The notes under the pieces are model-generated. The model was not told the DNA's origin. It saw only the letters and a list, made by a program, of their open reading frames with translations, and did no database searches. This document shows positions 7,778 through 16,355 of a stretch of DNA of 64,000 nucleotides, piece by piece. A program made the translations under genes and the position numbers. The stretch lies in assembly GCA_963837365.1 (NCBI GenBank), contig CAWIMW010000001.1, positions 1,178,001-1,242,000 on the forward strand, written 5' to 3'. Positions within the stretch are counted from its first letter, which is position 1. Each line of letters opens with the position of its first letter. The stretch comes from CAWBXL01 sp963837365 (GTDB taxonomy: Bacteria > Acidobacteriota > Terriglobia > Terriglobales > Acidobacteriaceae).

Positions 7778-10700
7778 TCATCCGGCTTCTTTTATCGTCT
7801 TGGTATGTGTAGGAGGAAAGGGATCATTGCTGTGAGCATCTCTCCTGTGCCGCACTTCGCGGCGATTCACCAAATAGAAAAACACAGGCACCAGGATCAA
7901 AACATGGATCGTTGACGTGATCATTCCCCCGACGATGGGTGCAGCGATCGGTTTCATCACATCGGATCCAATACCCGATTCCCACAAGATCGGAGCGAGA
8001 CTCAAAATCACCGCGGTCACGGTCATCAGTTTTGGACGCAGCCGTTGTACCGCACCGTCAATTGCCGCCTGTTCAACATCTTCCTTGGTCAGGAGAGTGC
8101 CAGATGCGATTCGCTGCTGTAGGGCCTCGTGCAGGTAGACGACCATGACTACTCCGGTTTCGACCGCAATCCCGAACAATGCGATATAACCCACCCAGAC
8201 GGCAACACTGAAGTTGTAGCCCAGTGTCCATTGCAATAGGAGCCCTCCCGACATGGCATAAAGCGTGGGAAAGATGAGTACGGCCGCCTCGGCCGCCGAC
8301 TTGAAGACCATGTACAGAAGGATAAAGATCACGAAGAAAACGATGGGCAAGATGATCTTCAACCGTTCCTTGGCGCGTAATTCGAATTCATATTCTCCGG
8401 CCCAGCGATAGGTGTATCCCGCGGGCATGGCGAGTTTTTCTTTCAGCAGCTTGTTGGCCTGGTTTACGAATCCGCCGTAGTTCTTGGTTTTCAGATCGAG
8501 AAAGACGTAACCGGTCAGTGCGCCGTCTTCGTCGCGGATCATGGCGGGGCCGCGCGAGAAAAAAACTCGCGCTACTTCTGTGATCGGAATTTGTGCGCCC
8601 GTGGGAGTCCCGATCAGCACGCGGCTGATGGCAACCGGATCATCGCGAAAGGTATGCTCGTAGCGCACATTGATGGGGAAGCGCTCGCGTCCTTCCACAT
8701 TTTCCGCCACGTTGGCACCGCCGATGGCCGAGCTGATCACGCGTTGCACATCTGCGACGGTCAGTCCGTATCGCGCTGCTTCAGGCCGGTTCACGTCCAC
8801 GTTCAGGTAGAACCCTTGCGACACTTTCTCGGCGAATACCGAGTTTGTAGTAGGCATAGTGGAGAGAATCTGCTGAATTCGTGACCCGATTTCCTGGATC
8901 TGACCCAATTCCGGTCCTTGAATTTTCAAACCCACCGGCGTCTTGATGCCGGTTAACTCCATGTCGAGCCGGCTGGCCACCGGCATGGTCCAGGTGTTGG
9001 TCAAGCCGGGAAATTGAAGCTTTTCGTCCATATCCTGGATGAGCTTTTCGTAGGTCATGCCGGGGCGCCACTGTTCACGCGGTTTGAGCATAACGGTTGT
9101 GTCATACATGTCGAGAGGGGCGTTGTCGGTGGCGCTGTCCGAGCGGCCCACCGTTCCGAAGACGGTGGAAACTTCGGGAAACGAGCGAATGATGCGGTCC
9201 TGCTCCTGCATGAGCGCACTGGCTTGAGTGATTGAGATACCCGGCAGAGCGCTCGGCATGTAGAGCGACGACCCCTCATAGAGAGGAGGCATGAACTGGC
9301 TGCCGAGTTTGAAATACAGCGGAATCGTCACCGCCAGGAAGATCAGGTTGACGACGATGACCACTTTCCAGTGACGCAAGCACCACTTCAGGACTGGAAG
9401 GTAAAGGGCCTGAGTCACGCGTGCAGCGGGGTTCTCCGATTCCGGGCGCAAACGTCCGCGAATAAACAGCGGCATCAATACGGGGACCAGGGTGATCGAA
9501 AGCAACGAGGAGAACACCAAGGCTAGCGTTTTGGTCCAAGCCAGCGGACGAAACATACGCCCCTCCTGCGCCTCCAGCAGGAACACGGGAAGGAATGACA
9601 CCAGAATAATGATCAGCGAGTAGAACAGTGCCGGGCCAACCTGCTTGGCCGCGCCCAACAAGATGCCCCGCCGCTTTGCCTCGCTCATCTGTTCCCCCGG
9701 AGCGAGGCCATTGCGTTCCGCCAGATGCTTGTAGCCGTTCTCGACCATCACGATGGCCGCGTCTATCAACACGCCGATTGCCAGCGCCAGCCCGCCGAGT
9801 GACATCACATTCGAGCTGACGTGCAGGAAATACATAGGAATGAACGCGCCCAGGACAGCGATCGGCAACGTGATGATCGGCACTAAAGCGGAACGGAGAT
9901 GAAAAAGAAATGCGATGCTGACGAAGCTGACGATGATGGCTTCCGCGATCAGATCGCGCTTAAGCGTCTTGATGGACTCGTCAATCAGCCACGAGCGATC
10001 GTATCCGGTAACTACTTCGACGCCGGGTGGCAACGAGGGTGCAATCTGCTTCAGCTTGGCTTTTACTCCGTTGATCACGTCCAAGGCATTCATGCCGAAG
10101 CGCATGACCACAATTCCGCCGACCGCTTCGCCTTCGCCCTGCCAATCGGCGGCGCCGCGCCGCACTTCGGGACCGAACGCTACCGAGCCCAAATCTCGCA
10201 CCAGCACCGGCGTTCCGTTCTTGGTTGCTACCGGGATGTTTTCCAGGTCCTGAAGCGAGCGCAAATATCCCAGTCCGCGCACCATGTATTCGGCGCCGCT
10301 CATTTCCAAAACATCGCCACCGACTTCATTCGTGCTTTCTCTGACGCGGTCAATCACTGTGGAAAGCGGAATCCCGTACGAGAACAACTTATTGGGATCG
10401 AGCCTGACCTGATACTGCCGGACGTAGCCGCCAATCGTGGCCACCTCCGCTACACCCGGCACCGTCTCCAACTGATAGCGCAGGTACCAGTCCTGCAAGG
10501 CACGCAGATCCGCCAGGCTCTTGCCGTGCGTGCGGTCAATCACTGCGTATTCGTACACCCAACCAGCGCCAGTTGCGTCGGGCCCAATGGCCGGATGCAC
10601 ATCAGGAGGCAACCGACCCGCGATCTGCTGCAAGTATTCGGTGACCCGGGACCGCGCCCAATAAAGGTCCGTACCATCCTCGAAAACCACGAAGACGTAT

Positions 10701-10975
10701 GAATCCCCGAACATGGTTTGCGCCCGCACGGCTTTGACGTGAGGTGCAGCGAGCAGGGTTGTGACAAGAGGATACGTAACCTGGTCCTCGATCACATTAG
10801 GCGGCTCTCCCGGCCACTCGGTGTGAATGACGACCTGCACATCGCTGATATCGGGAAGTGCGTCGAGCGGGATGTGGTAAAGAGACCAGACTCCAGCAAC
10901 AATTAGAAATGCAACCGCGGTGAAAACCAGGAAGCGGTTTCGCTCACAGACTTCAATGATTCGCGAAATCATCAC
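7778..10975 (-). CDS. Heavy-metal RND efflux pump, inner-membrane subunit (CusA/CzcA family)
   Basis: 1065 residues, normal for the HME-RND family, with 12 predicted membrane helices in two blocks separated by two large periplasmic domains. The N-terminus (IIEVCERNRFLVFTAVAFLI) and the segment ALAIGVLIDAAIVMVENGYK, carrying the charged residue of the proton relay, are diagnostic. It exports metal cations (Cu/Ag or Co/Zn/Cd classes) from the periplasm across the outer membrane using proton motive force. The start overlaps the adaptor gene stop by four bases. The Met-rich adaptor tail and Cys/His-rich leader protein lean towards copper or silver, but substrate class is inferred. Confidence 0.95.
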   Translation of the reverse strand: MMISRIIEVCERNRFLVFTAVAFLIVAGVWSLYHIPLDALPDISDVQVVIHTEWPGEPPNVIEDQVTYPLVTTLLAAPHVKAVRAQTMFGDSYVFVVFEDGTDLYWARSRVTEYLQQIAGRLPPDVHPAIGPDATGAGWVYEYAVIDRTHGKSLADLRALQDWYLRYQLETVPGVAEVATIGGYVRQYQVRLDPNKLFSYGIPLSTVIDRVRESTNEVGGDVLEMSGAEYMVRGLGYLRSLQDLENIPVATKNGTPVLVRDLGSVAFGPEVRRGAADWQGEGEAVGGIVVMRFGMNALDVINGVKAKLKQIAPSLPPGVEVVTGYDRSWLIDESIKTLKRDLIAEAIIVSFVSIAFLFHLRSALVPIITLPIAVLGAFIPMYFLHVSSNVMSLGGLALAIGVLIDAAIVMVENGYKHLAERNGLAPGEQMSEAKRRGILLGAAKQVGPALFYSLIIILVSFLPVFLLEAQEGRMFRPLAWTKTLALVFSSLLSITLVPVLMPLFIRGRLRPESENPAARVTQALYLPVLKWCLRHWKVVIVVNLIFLAVTIPLYFKLGSQFMPPLYEGSSLYMPSALPGISITQASALMQEQDRIIRSFPEVSTVFGTVGRSDSATDNAPLDMYDTTVMLKPREQWRPGMTYEKLIQDMDEKLQFPGLTNTWTMPVASRLDMELTGIKTPVGLKIQGPELGQIQEIGSRIQQILSTMPTTNSVFAEKVSQGFYLNVDVNRPEAARYGLTVADVQRVISSAIGGANVAENVEGRERFPINVRYEHTFRDDPVAISRVLIGTPTGAQIPITEVARVFFSRGPAMIRDEDGALTGYVFLDLKTKNYGGFVNQANKLLKEKLAMPAGYTYRWAGEYEFELRAKERLKIILPIVFFVIFILLYMVFKSAAEAAVLIFPTLYAMSGGLLLQWTLGYNFSVAVWVGYIALFGIAVETGVVMVVYLHEALQQRIASGTLLTKEDVEQAAIDGAVQRLRPKLMTVTAVILSLAPILWESGIGSDVMKPIAAPIVGGMITSTIHVLILVPVFFYLVNRREVRHRRDAHSNDPFPPTHTKTIKEAG

Positions 10976-12543
10976 ATGCCTCCTGTGACGTTCACGGTCA
11001 GTTGCTTGGAAGCGATCCGCTGTCCGTCATGCAGAGCGATGACGGTCACCTGGTACGAACCTCCGCTGGGAAGTTCCAGGCCGGCCTCATAAGTGCCGTC
11101 GCCTTTGCCGGTCAGCGTCGCCGTTTTCTTGACGGCCGCCATTCCCATCGCTGACATCGCCGGCATGTAGAAAGTCACGTTCACCTGGGCTGCCGTGACG
11201 GCCTTGCCATCGGCGTCCGAAAGTTTTATGCGTACAGAATTGTTCCCTTTGTGGGGTGGAGACGGTTCGGTAGTAAAATCAACCATCACTTCCCGTTTGG
11301 ACATGTTCATAGACGCGGCCTCGCCCGCGCCCGGTGGAGGAGGCACGAACGAGCCGATCGCGGCCTGGAGTTGCGCCTCTGAGTCCAGAAGGAAGTTTGC
11401 CGAGGAAACAATCTTGTCGCCCACACGCAATCCCTTTGTGATGACCACGTGATCGTCAAGCCGCGGACCAATTTCGATCTCGCGAGGTTCGAGGTATCCG
11501 CCGCCGTGGTCAATGAAAGCAATTTCCCGTGAACCCGCCTGCAAAGCGGCCGAGGCTGGAATCACCAGTTGCCGTCCGAGTGGAACTTTCATCGTGACGT
11601 TTACAAACATTCCGGGCTTCAGTGCCAGCCCCGGATTGCTGAACACAAAGCGCACGCGGACGGTACGGGTCATGGCATCAACCTGCGGCAAAATCTGGTC
11701 AATCCGCCCGTGGAAGTTTCTTCCCGGATAAGCATCCACCGTGACCGTAGCGGGCGTACCCGGCCTCAGCTGGCCAACGTCGGTTTGATATACATTCGCG
11801 TAAACCCACACGCTCGAAAGGTCGGCGATGGTGTAGAGCTTGGTCTCCGCCTGCGCGTACTGGTTGGGCAGCGCATTGAATTCGGTGATGAAGCCAGAAG
11901 CCGGAGACTCAATCGCGATGTCAAGTTGGACCGTCCCGCTCTTCTCCAACCTCGCTAGTTCGCTTGCGGGCACCCCAAACTGGCGCAGGCGGTCCGCAGA
12001 GGCTTGCAGCAACCAGTCACGCTCTTTGGTGGCGGTGCCGTGCCCATCAGTTGCGAAGGCCTGCTGATTCTGCTTCGCTAAAAGATATTCCTGCTCGGTG
12101 CTGACCAGTTCCTGGCTATAGATCGTGAACAGCGGCTCTCCTTTGTGGACATACTGGTACGTTGCGTTGGCAAACACCTTCTGAATCCATCCGGGGAAAC
12201 GTGTTTGCACATAGGCGAGTCGGCGTTCGTCGGCTTCGACGTTGCCGGGAACGCGGAGGTCATTGCTGACGTCCCGCTGTTCGACCAAAGCAGTCGTCAC
12301 CCCGATCGCCTGCAAACGCTGCGGCGACAACTGCACAGGAATGAGTGCCGGGCCAGAGTTCGAGGACGGAGCGGTGCCCTCCGCGGGTTGCTCCGTCGGG
12401 CTGGGTCCTTTAGCGGCGACAACATTGATCTCTTCAGGCGCAGCGTATCTATTACCCCAAGTCACATAGGCCAGAGTTCCGGCGAGTGCGAAACACGCGG
12501 CCAGGGCAACCCCAAATCCAAATTTGTATCTAGCTTCATTCAT
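10972..12543 (-). CDS. RND efflux periplasmic adaptor (CusB/CzcB family) with C-terminal FixH/YtkA-like domain
   Basis: 523 residues. An N-terminal membrane anchor (about residues 8-28) is followed by the membrane-fusion protein core: barrel-sandwich hybrid, alpha hairpin and beta-barrel (VWVYANVYQTDVGQLRPG). After about residue 410 comes an extra Ig-like domain, resembling YtkA/FixH domains, containing a Met-rich FYMPAMSAMGMAAV loop that could bind copper or silver. It bridges the pump and the outer-membrane channel. Overlaps its neighbours by four bases on each side, so the three pump genes are tightly coupled. The extra domain is present in many but not all CusB homologues. Confidence 0.93.
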   Translation of the reverse strand: MNEARYKFGFGVALAACFALAGTLAYVTWGNRYAAPEEINVVAAKGPSPTEQPAEGTAPSSNSGPALIPVQLSPQRLQAIGVTTALVEQRDVSNDLRVPGNVEADERRLAYVQTRFPGWIQKVFANATYQYVHKGEPLFTIYSQELVSTEQEYLLAKQNQQAFATDGHGTATKERDWLLQASADRLRQFGVPASELARLEKSGTVQLDIAIESPASGFITEFNALPNQYAQAETKLYTIADLSSVWVYANVYQTDVGQLRPGTPATVTVDAYPGRNFHGRIDQILPQVDAMTRTVRVRFVFSNPGLALKPGMFVNVTMKVPLGRQLVIPASAALQAGSREIAFIDHGGGYLEPREIEIGPRLDDHVVITKGLRVGDKIVSSANFLLDSEAQLQAAIGSFVPPPPGAGEAASMNMSKREVMVDFTTEPSPPHKGNNSVRIKLSDADGKAVTAAQVNVTFYMPAMSAMGMAAVKKTATLTGKGDGTYEAGLELPSGGSYQVTVIALHDGQRIASKQLTVNVTGGM

Positions 12544-13880
12544 TGCGCCACCTCCGGCGTGCTGTTTACCTTTCCGTCTCTTGGGAGCGGTGTTCCTACC
12601 GCGAGTTCAAGGTCTGCAAAGCGGGTTTCGAAGTCCGCGAGAGCCTGGAAATAGGCCAGGTCAATGTCTACGACCGTACTCTGGCTATCGAGCAGATTGA
12701 GAAAGTCGGTGCGGTCGTTCTCATAGGCAATTACGGTCGAACGGAGAGTCGCCTCGGACTGCGGCTGTAACGCGTCGTGGTAAACGTCCGCCAACCGCTT
12801 GGCCGCTTTCACTTGCACCAGCGTCTCCTGGATCTGGCCGAAGGCGGCATTGCGCATGGCGGCGAATTCGGCGTCCTGTTCGTTCACCCTGGCCTTGGCT
12901 TCGGCAATCTCGGAGTCGTGCTTGCGACGATTCAGCCACGGCAGATTGATCGAGCCCTCCAGCATGTAGTTGTTCCGGTGGTCGGAGCCGGTCGGCATGA
13001 GCATGTATCCCGCTGCCACGGTGAAGTCGGGTGAATAGGCTTTCGAGGCCAGCGATTGCTCCTGCCGGCTTTTTTCGAGTGCGGCTTGCGCTTGCGCCAG
13101 GTCCGGCCGCGAGGCCAGCGCGGTCTTTTCGAGGTCCAGGATTCCCGGCAAATGTTGCGGGACCGCGTACTCTCCGCGAACGGCGATGGAAGTCGCGGGA
13201 TCGCGTCCCAGCAGTGTGTTCAACCGTGCGCAGGCGACATCGGCGTCCTGTTCGAAATGAATCAAGTGTTCCGCCAGCCGGGTGAGCGCAACCTGCGCCT
13301 TCAGGATGTCCTGCTGCGGCACATTGCCTACTGTGTACTTGATGCGCGCCGCTTCGACCGCCTGCCGGGCGATGCCGACATGCTCATCGTGGATGCGAAG
13401 TTCGTCCTGGGTGCGAAGCAGATCGTAGAAGGCCTTGCGCACCTGTACACGGATATTGAGCCGCGTATTCTCTAATGCCGCTTTGGCTTCGGTTACGTCA
13501 GTACGCGCAATGTCAGTGCGCAACCCGCGTTTACCGAACCCTGGAAGGTTCTGGCTCACCATGAACATGTTTTGTGCGGCGTTGTAATTCCAGGGCTGCG
13601 AAAGAGGCACGCCCCAGCCGCGGTAACCGAGCATGGGATCATCCAGTGCCCCGGCAGCCGGAACACGGGCCTCAACCACACTCAACTGGCGCACCGCAAC
13701 CCGGATGTCTGGGTTGCCGAGCATTGCCATCTGCTCGATTTCATCGAGCGTCAATACCGGCCCGGAAGCACTGGCGTGCTGGTGTTGTGGCAGCAACGCA
13801 TCCGCCACCACAAACGGGTCCTCCGCGCTGGCGGTGAGAACACACGCGCCCAGCAGAAGTAGTACATGCACGAATCTCAT
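12540..13880 (-). CDS. TolC-family outer-membrane efflux channel (CusC/CzcC family)
   Basis: 446 residues with a signal peptide (MRFVHVLLLLGACVLTASAE). Two repeated outer-membrane-efflux domains rich in long helices with heptad patterns follow, including the family motif LDEIEQMAMLGNPDI near the N-terminus. It forms the outer-membrane duct of the metal pump. It is first of the three overlapping pump genes and lies about 70 bases downstream of the small Cys-rich gene, probably in one transcript. No lipobox Cys is evident, unlike E. coli CusC. Confidence 0.92.
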   Translation of the reverse strand: MRFVHVLLLLGACVLTASAEDPFVVADALLPQHQHASASGPVLTLDEIEQMAMLGNPDIRVAVRQLSVVEARVPAAGALDDPMLGYRGWGVPLSQPWNYNAAQNMFMVSQNLPGFGKRGLRTDIARTDVTEAKAALENTRLNIRVQVRKAFYDLLRTQDELRIHDEHVGIARQAVEAARIKYTVGNVPQQDILKAQVALTRLAEHLIHFEQDADVACARLNTLLGRDPATSIAVRGEYAVPQHLPGILDLEKTALASRPDLAQAQAALEKSRQEQSLASKAYSPDFTVAAGYMLMPTGSDHRNNYMLEGSINLPWLNRRKHDSEIAEAKARVNEQDAEFAAMRNAAFGQIQETLVQVKAAKRLADVYHDALQPQSEATLRSTVIAYENDRTDFLNLLDSQSTVVDIDLAYFQALADFETRFADLELAVGTPLPRDGKVNSTPEVAQ

Positions 13881-13949
13881 AGATACTCTCCGTCAACTAG
13901 GGACAAACACTTTGGGCTTGCGCCCAAATACACAAAGACAGAGAGACGC

Positions 13950-14309
13950 CTAGATTCTCAGGATGGTCGTTTCAGGCAGGAACTCGCCGGGAGGATGATG
14001 ATGCTGGCTTTGGTGGAGTCGTGCGAATAATTGTGGCCTTGCTGTTACAGAGACAGCCGGAACCACGTGCAACGCCGGCACCGATTGCGGTTCGATTGTG
14101 ACAACCATCGCGCCGCTCGGCTGCGCTTCCATTTTGCAGCACGCATGCGATGACGGCATCTTCGGCAAGCTGCATGTCTGGGTCAGGTGTTCACAGCATT
14201 CGTGCTTCTGTGCTGGAATCACCCTATCTGTTAAGGCGCAACCCAATATGGGAGCGGCAACCCAATAAAGGGTTAAGAACGCAGACGCGAGGATGGTGAA
14301 ACATCGCAC
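13950..14309 (-). CDS. Small Cys/His-rich exported protein upstream of metal efflux genes
   Basis: 119 residues from GTG 14309. An N-terminal hydrophobic signal ends near a GCALTD segment. The next part has two CC pairs in HECCEHLTQTC and SHACCKM and the C-terminal part has QSQHHHPPG, so it carries at least seven Cys/His clusters suited to binding soft metals. It precedes the efflux operon on the same strand with a gap of about 70 bases. A periplasmic metal chaperone or scavenger role is an inference from composition and position. No named family recognised; the start has no clear SD. Confidence 0.65.
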   Translation of the reverse strand: MRCFTILASAFLTLYWVAAPILGCALTDRVIPAQKHECCEHLTQTCSLPKMPSSHACCKMEAQPSGAMVVTIEPQSVPALHVVPAVSVTARPQLFARLHQSQHHHPPGEFLPETTILRI

Positions 14310-14449
14310 GAAGTGAGTGTATGGGGAGTGTGCCCTGACCGCAAGTGATCCAGATCACAAGCCGAGGTGACCATGATCTCCAACGCTAACCGGCGACGAT
14401 TGGTCGGCAGAAGTGGGAGTTCGCCGAGTTCAAGTCGGTACTTCCAGAG

Positions 14450-14821
14450 TCATCGTCCAGAGCCGTGGTAGGGTATCGCCGGCCGTCCTTTGAGCGCCGC
14501 CCGGATCTGCATGCGTTGTTCAGCGCTCAATGCGGTGAACTGAAATCCGTACTCAGTTCCCAGCGCCCGGACAACCTTCGCTGGGATTACCTGTTGGTCT
14601 GAGCCCGACAACGGGATTTCGAGCGTAACCAACTCGCCCAGTGTCAGGGCTTGAGCCACGAATGCGTTCAGGCCACTTTCGCTGAGATTACGGGTCCAGC
14701 CCTGTAGGGTAAGGTTCGGGCTTTCCCGTTGCAGGCAAATCCGGATCCTGGTCTCGAACACATGCCGGGTTGAGATCCGACCTTCCAAATCTGGCGCCTT
14801 ATCAGAAAAAGGAGTTGTCAT
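14450..14821 (-). CDS. PilZ domain protein
   Basis: 123 residues. Contains the PilZ layout: an Arg-containing N-terminal stretch (RISTRHVFETRIRI), then W-x2-NLSESGLNAFV, a conserved LGELVTLEIPL strand and YGFQF-x2-LS-x2-QR. PilZ domains bind cyclic di-GMP through an RxxxR and a D/NxSxxG motif; here NLSESG is present and RISTR provides R-x3-R. It is a single-domain protein and a possible effector of motility or envelope functions. It stands alone, 140 bases upstream of the small Cys-rich gene. Confidence 0.82.
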   Translation of the reverse strand: MTTPFSDKAPDLEGRISTRHVFETRIRICLQRESPNLTLQGWTRNLSESGLNAFVAQALTLGELVTLEIPLSGSDQQVIPAKVVRALGTEYGFQFTALSAEQRMQIRAALKGRPAIPYHGSGR

Positions 14822-14984
14822 TTATCGAGACCGGATCTGCTGTACCAATGACAGAGCAGGCATTGCCAAGCCGCCGATGATGGTTTCGATCCTTCAGCAC
14901 TAGCCTACCATCCGATCACACAATGCGCCTCTGGTGAGGTGAATACCAGTCGTCAACTGTGGTAATCAGGCGTTAGCACAAGCT

Positions 14985-15014
14985 GGCCAATGAGTGTAAT
15001 GGCAATGCTACGCC
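14985..15014 (+). repeat. Dispersed ~30-bp repeat, copy B
   Basis: GGCCAATGAGTGTAATGGCA plus ATGCTACGCC, preceded by GCGTTAGCACAAGCT, which parallels GCGTTAACACGCAAAACCC before copy C. It lies in the otherwise featureless 287-bp gap between the PilZ gene and the end of the formylglycine enzyme gene. No coding or transposase remnant is seen beside it. Confidence 0.6.
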
Positions 15015-15108
15015 AGCGATTAGTATGCTTCGTGTTCCGCCTCTTTCCGCGCTCTCGCACAGTTGCGCCAGCCATAGGCCAGTGACGGCTTCCGCTTCGG
15101 GCGGCAGC

Positions 15109-16272
15109 CTACCGCGACGCCGGTGAGAGAAGGCAACGAAAACCAAGGTGGTTCGTGCCCGTGCCTACCTCTCCCTTGCCGCGCGTGCCTACCATGTAGC
15201 GCGAGCAGTACTGATCGGTGCAGAGAAACGATCCGCCGCGGTGCACGCGCTTGGCGACACCAGGCTCGTCCGGATCGTAGGAAGATGAAGGTCCGCGCGG
15301 GTTGCGGGCAACCTCGTTTGAGGGCAGACCGCGGTAGTAATCCGGCCGATACCAGTCGCTCACCCACTCCCACACGTTTCCGGCAACGTCAACGAGACCG
15401 TAGCCGTTCGGCGGAAACTGTCCCACCGGCGCGATGCCCGCGAAACCGTCGCCTCCCGCGTCGTGGTCAGGAAAGTGGCCTTGATGGGTGTTGGCCATCT
15501 GCCGCCCACCGGGGCTGAATTCATCACCCCAGGGATAGAGTTTGCCGGACAGCCCGCCGCGCGCGGCGAACTCCCACTCCGCTTCCGTGGGTAGCCGCTT
15601 GCCGGCCCATTTCGCGTAGGCTTCTGCATCCTCGTAGGCCACGTGCACGACCGGATAGTTGCCCTTCCCCGTGATCGTGCTGTCCGCGCCGGACGGATGG
15701 CGCCAGTTCGCCCCCTTTACGTACACCCACCATTGCAATTCGTTATCGAGCGGCACGGGATGATCGGGCGGCGAGAATACGGCAGACCCGGCAACCAGCC
15801 GGTCACGCGGCGCACCGGGAAAATCCTCGGCGCGCGGCGTGTGTTCGGCGATGGTCACATAGCCAGTCGCATTGACGAACGCGGCGAACTGGTCGTTGGT
15901 CACTTCAGTCCGGTCCATCCAGAAGCCGTCGACTGAAACACGGTGGACCGGTTGCGAATCGGCGATCGCCTGCATGCCCACCACATCCGCCCGGTTGGCC
16001 GGTTCGGCAGCTCCCATTGAAAACTCGCCGCCCGGAATCCAGACCATGCCATCAGGTGCGGCCCCAGGCGCCGGGGCCACGTTCTCAATCGTCGGACGGA
16101 ACGCGTTGTCCTCTCCGATTTCGTTGCTGGCTGCATGTTCTGCGCGCGGACAGACAGAATAGCGGCCGATGGCGATCCACGCTGCCACTCCCGCGGCGAC
16201 GATCACCGCCGCAATTGTCCAGAGAGGGGCCCGACCTATGCGCGACGCGAGCGCGGTGCGAAGTAAGCTCAT
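15109..16272 (-). CDS. Formylglycine-generating enzyme (sulfatase-modifying factor)
   Basis: 387 residues from ATG 16272; the longer frame would run into the divergent sulfatase gene. A membrane anchor occupies about residues 15-37. The FGE-sulfatase domain shows MVWIPGGEFSMG, DRTEVTNDQFAAFV, LPTEAEWEFAARGG, YPWGDEF, NVWEWVSDWY and RVHRGGSFLCTDQYCSRYMV. The last holds the paired copper-binding/active cysteines (Cys351 and Cys356), so the enzyme should be the oxygen-dependent type that converts the sulfatase Cys to formylglycine. It is divergent from the sulfatase with 83 bases between them, so its client is almost certainly that enzyme. The anchor suggests it acts on the outer face of the inner membrane. 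Confidence 0.93.
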   Translation of the reverse strand: MSLLRTALASRIGRAPLWTIAAVIVAAGVAAWIAIGRYSVCPRAEHAASNEIGEDNAFRPTIENVAPAPGAAPDGMVWIPGGEFSMGAAEPANRADVVGMQAIADSQPVHRVSVDGFWMDRTEVTNDQFAAFVNATGYVTIAEHTPRAEDFPGAPRDRLVAGSAVFSPPDHPVPLDNELQWWVYVKGANWRHPSGADSTITGKGNYPVVHVAYEDAEAYAKWAGKRLPTEAEWEFAARGGLSGKLYPWGDEFSPGGRQMANTHQGHFPDHDAGGDGFAGIAPVGQFPPNGYGLVDVAGNVWEWVSDWYRPDYYRGLPSNEVARNPRGPSSSYDPDEPGVAKRVHRGGSFLCTDQYCSRYMVGTRGKGEVGTGTNHLGFRCLLSPASR

Positions 16273-16355
16273 ACGAAGCAGGTTGAGTATATGACGTCGA
16301 AAGACGTTTCGCCCTTGCGCTGTGGTAAACTTCCGCCGCAGTTCTTGGAATCCCA

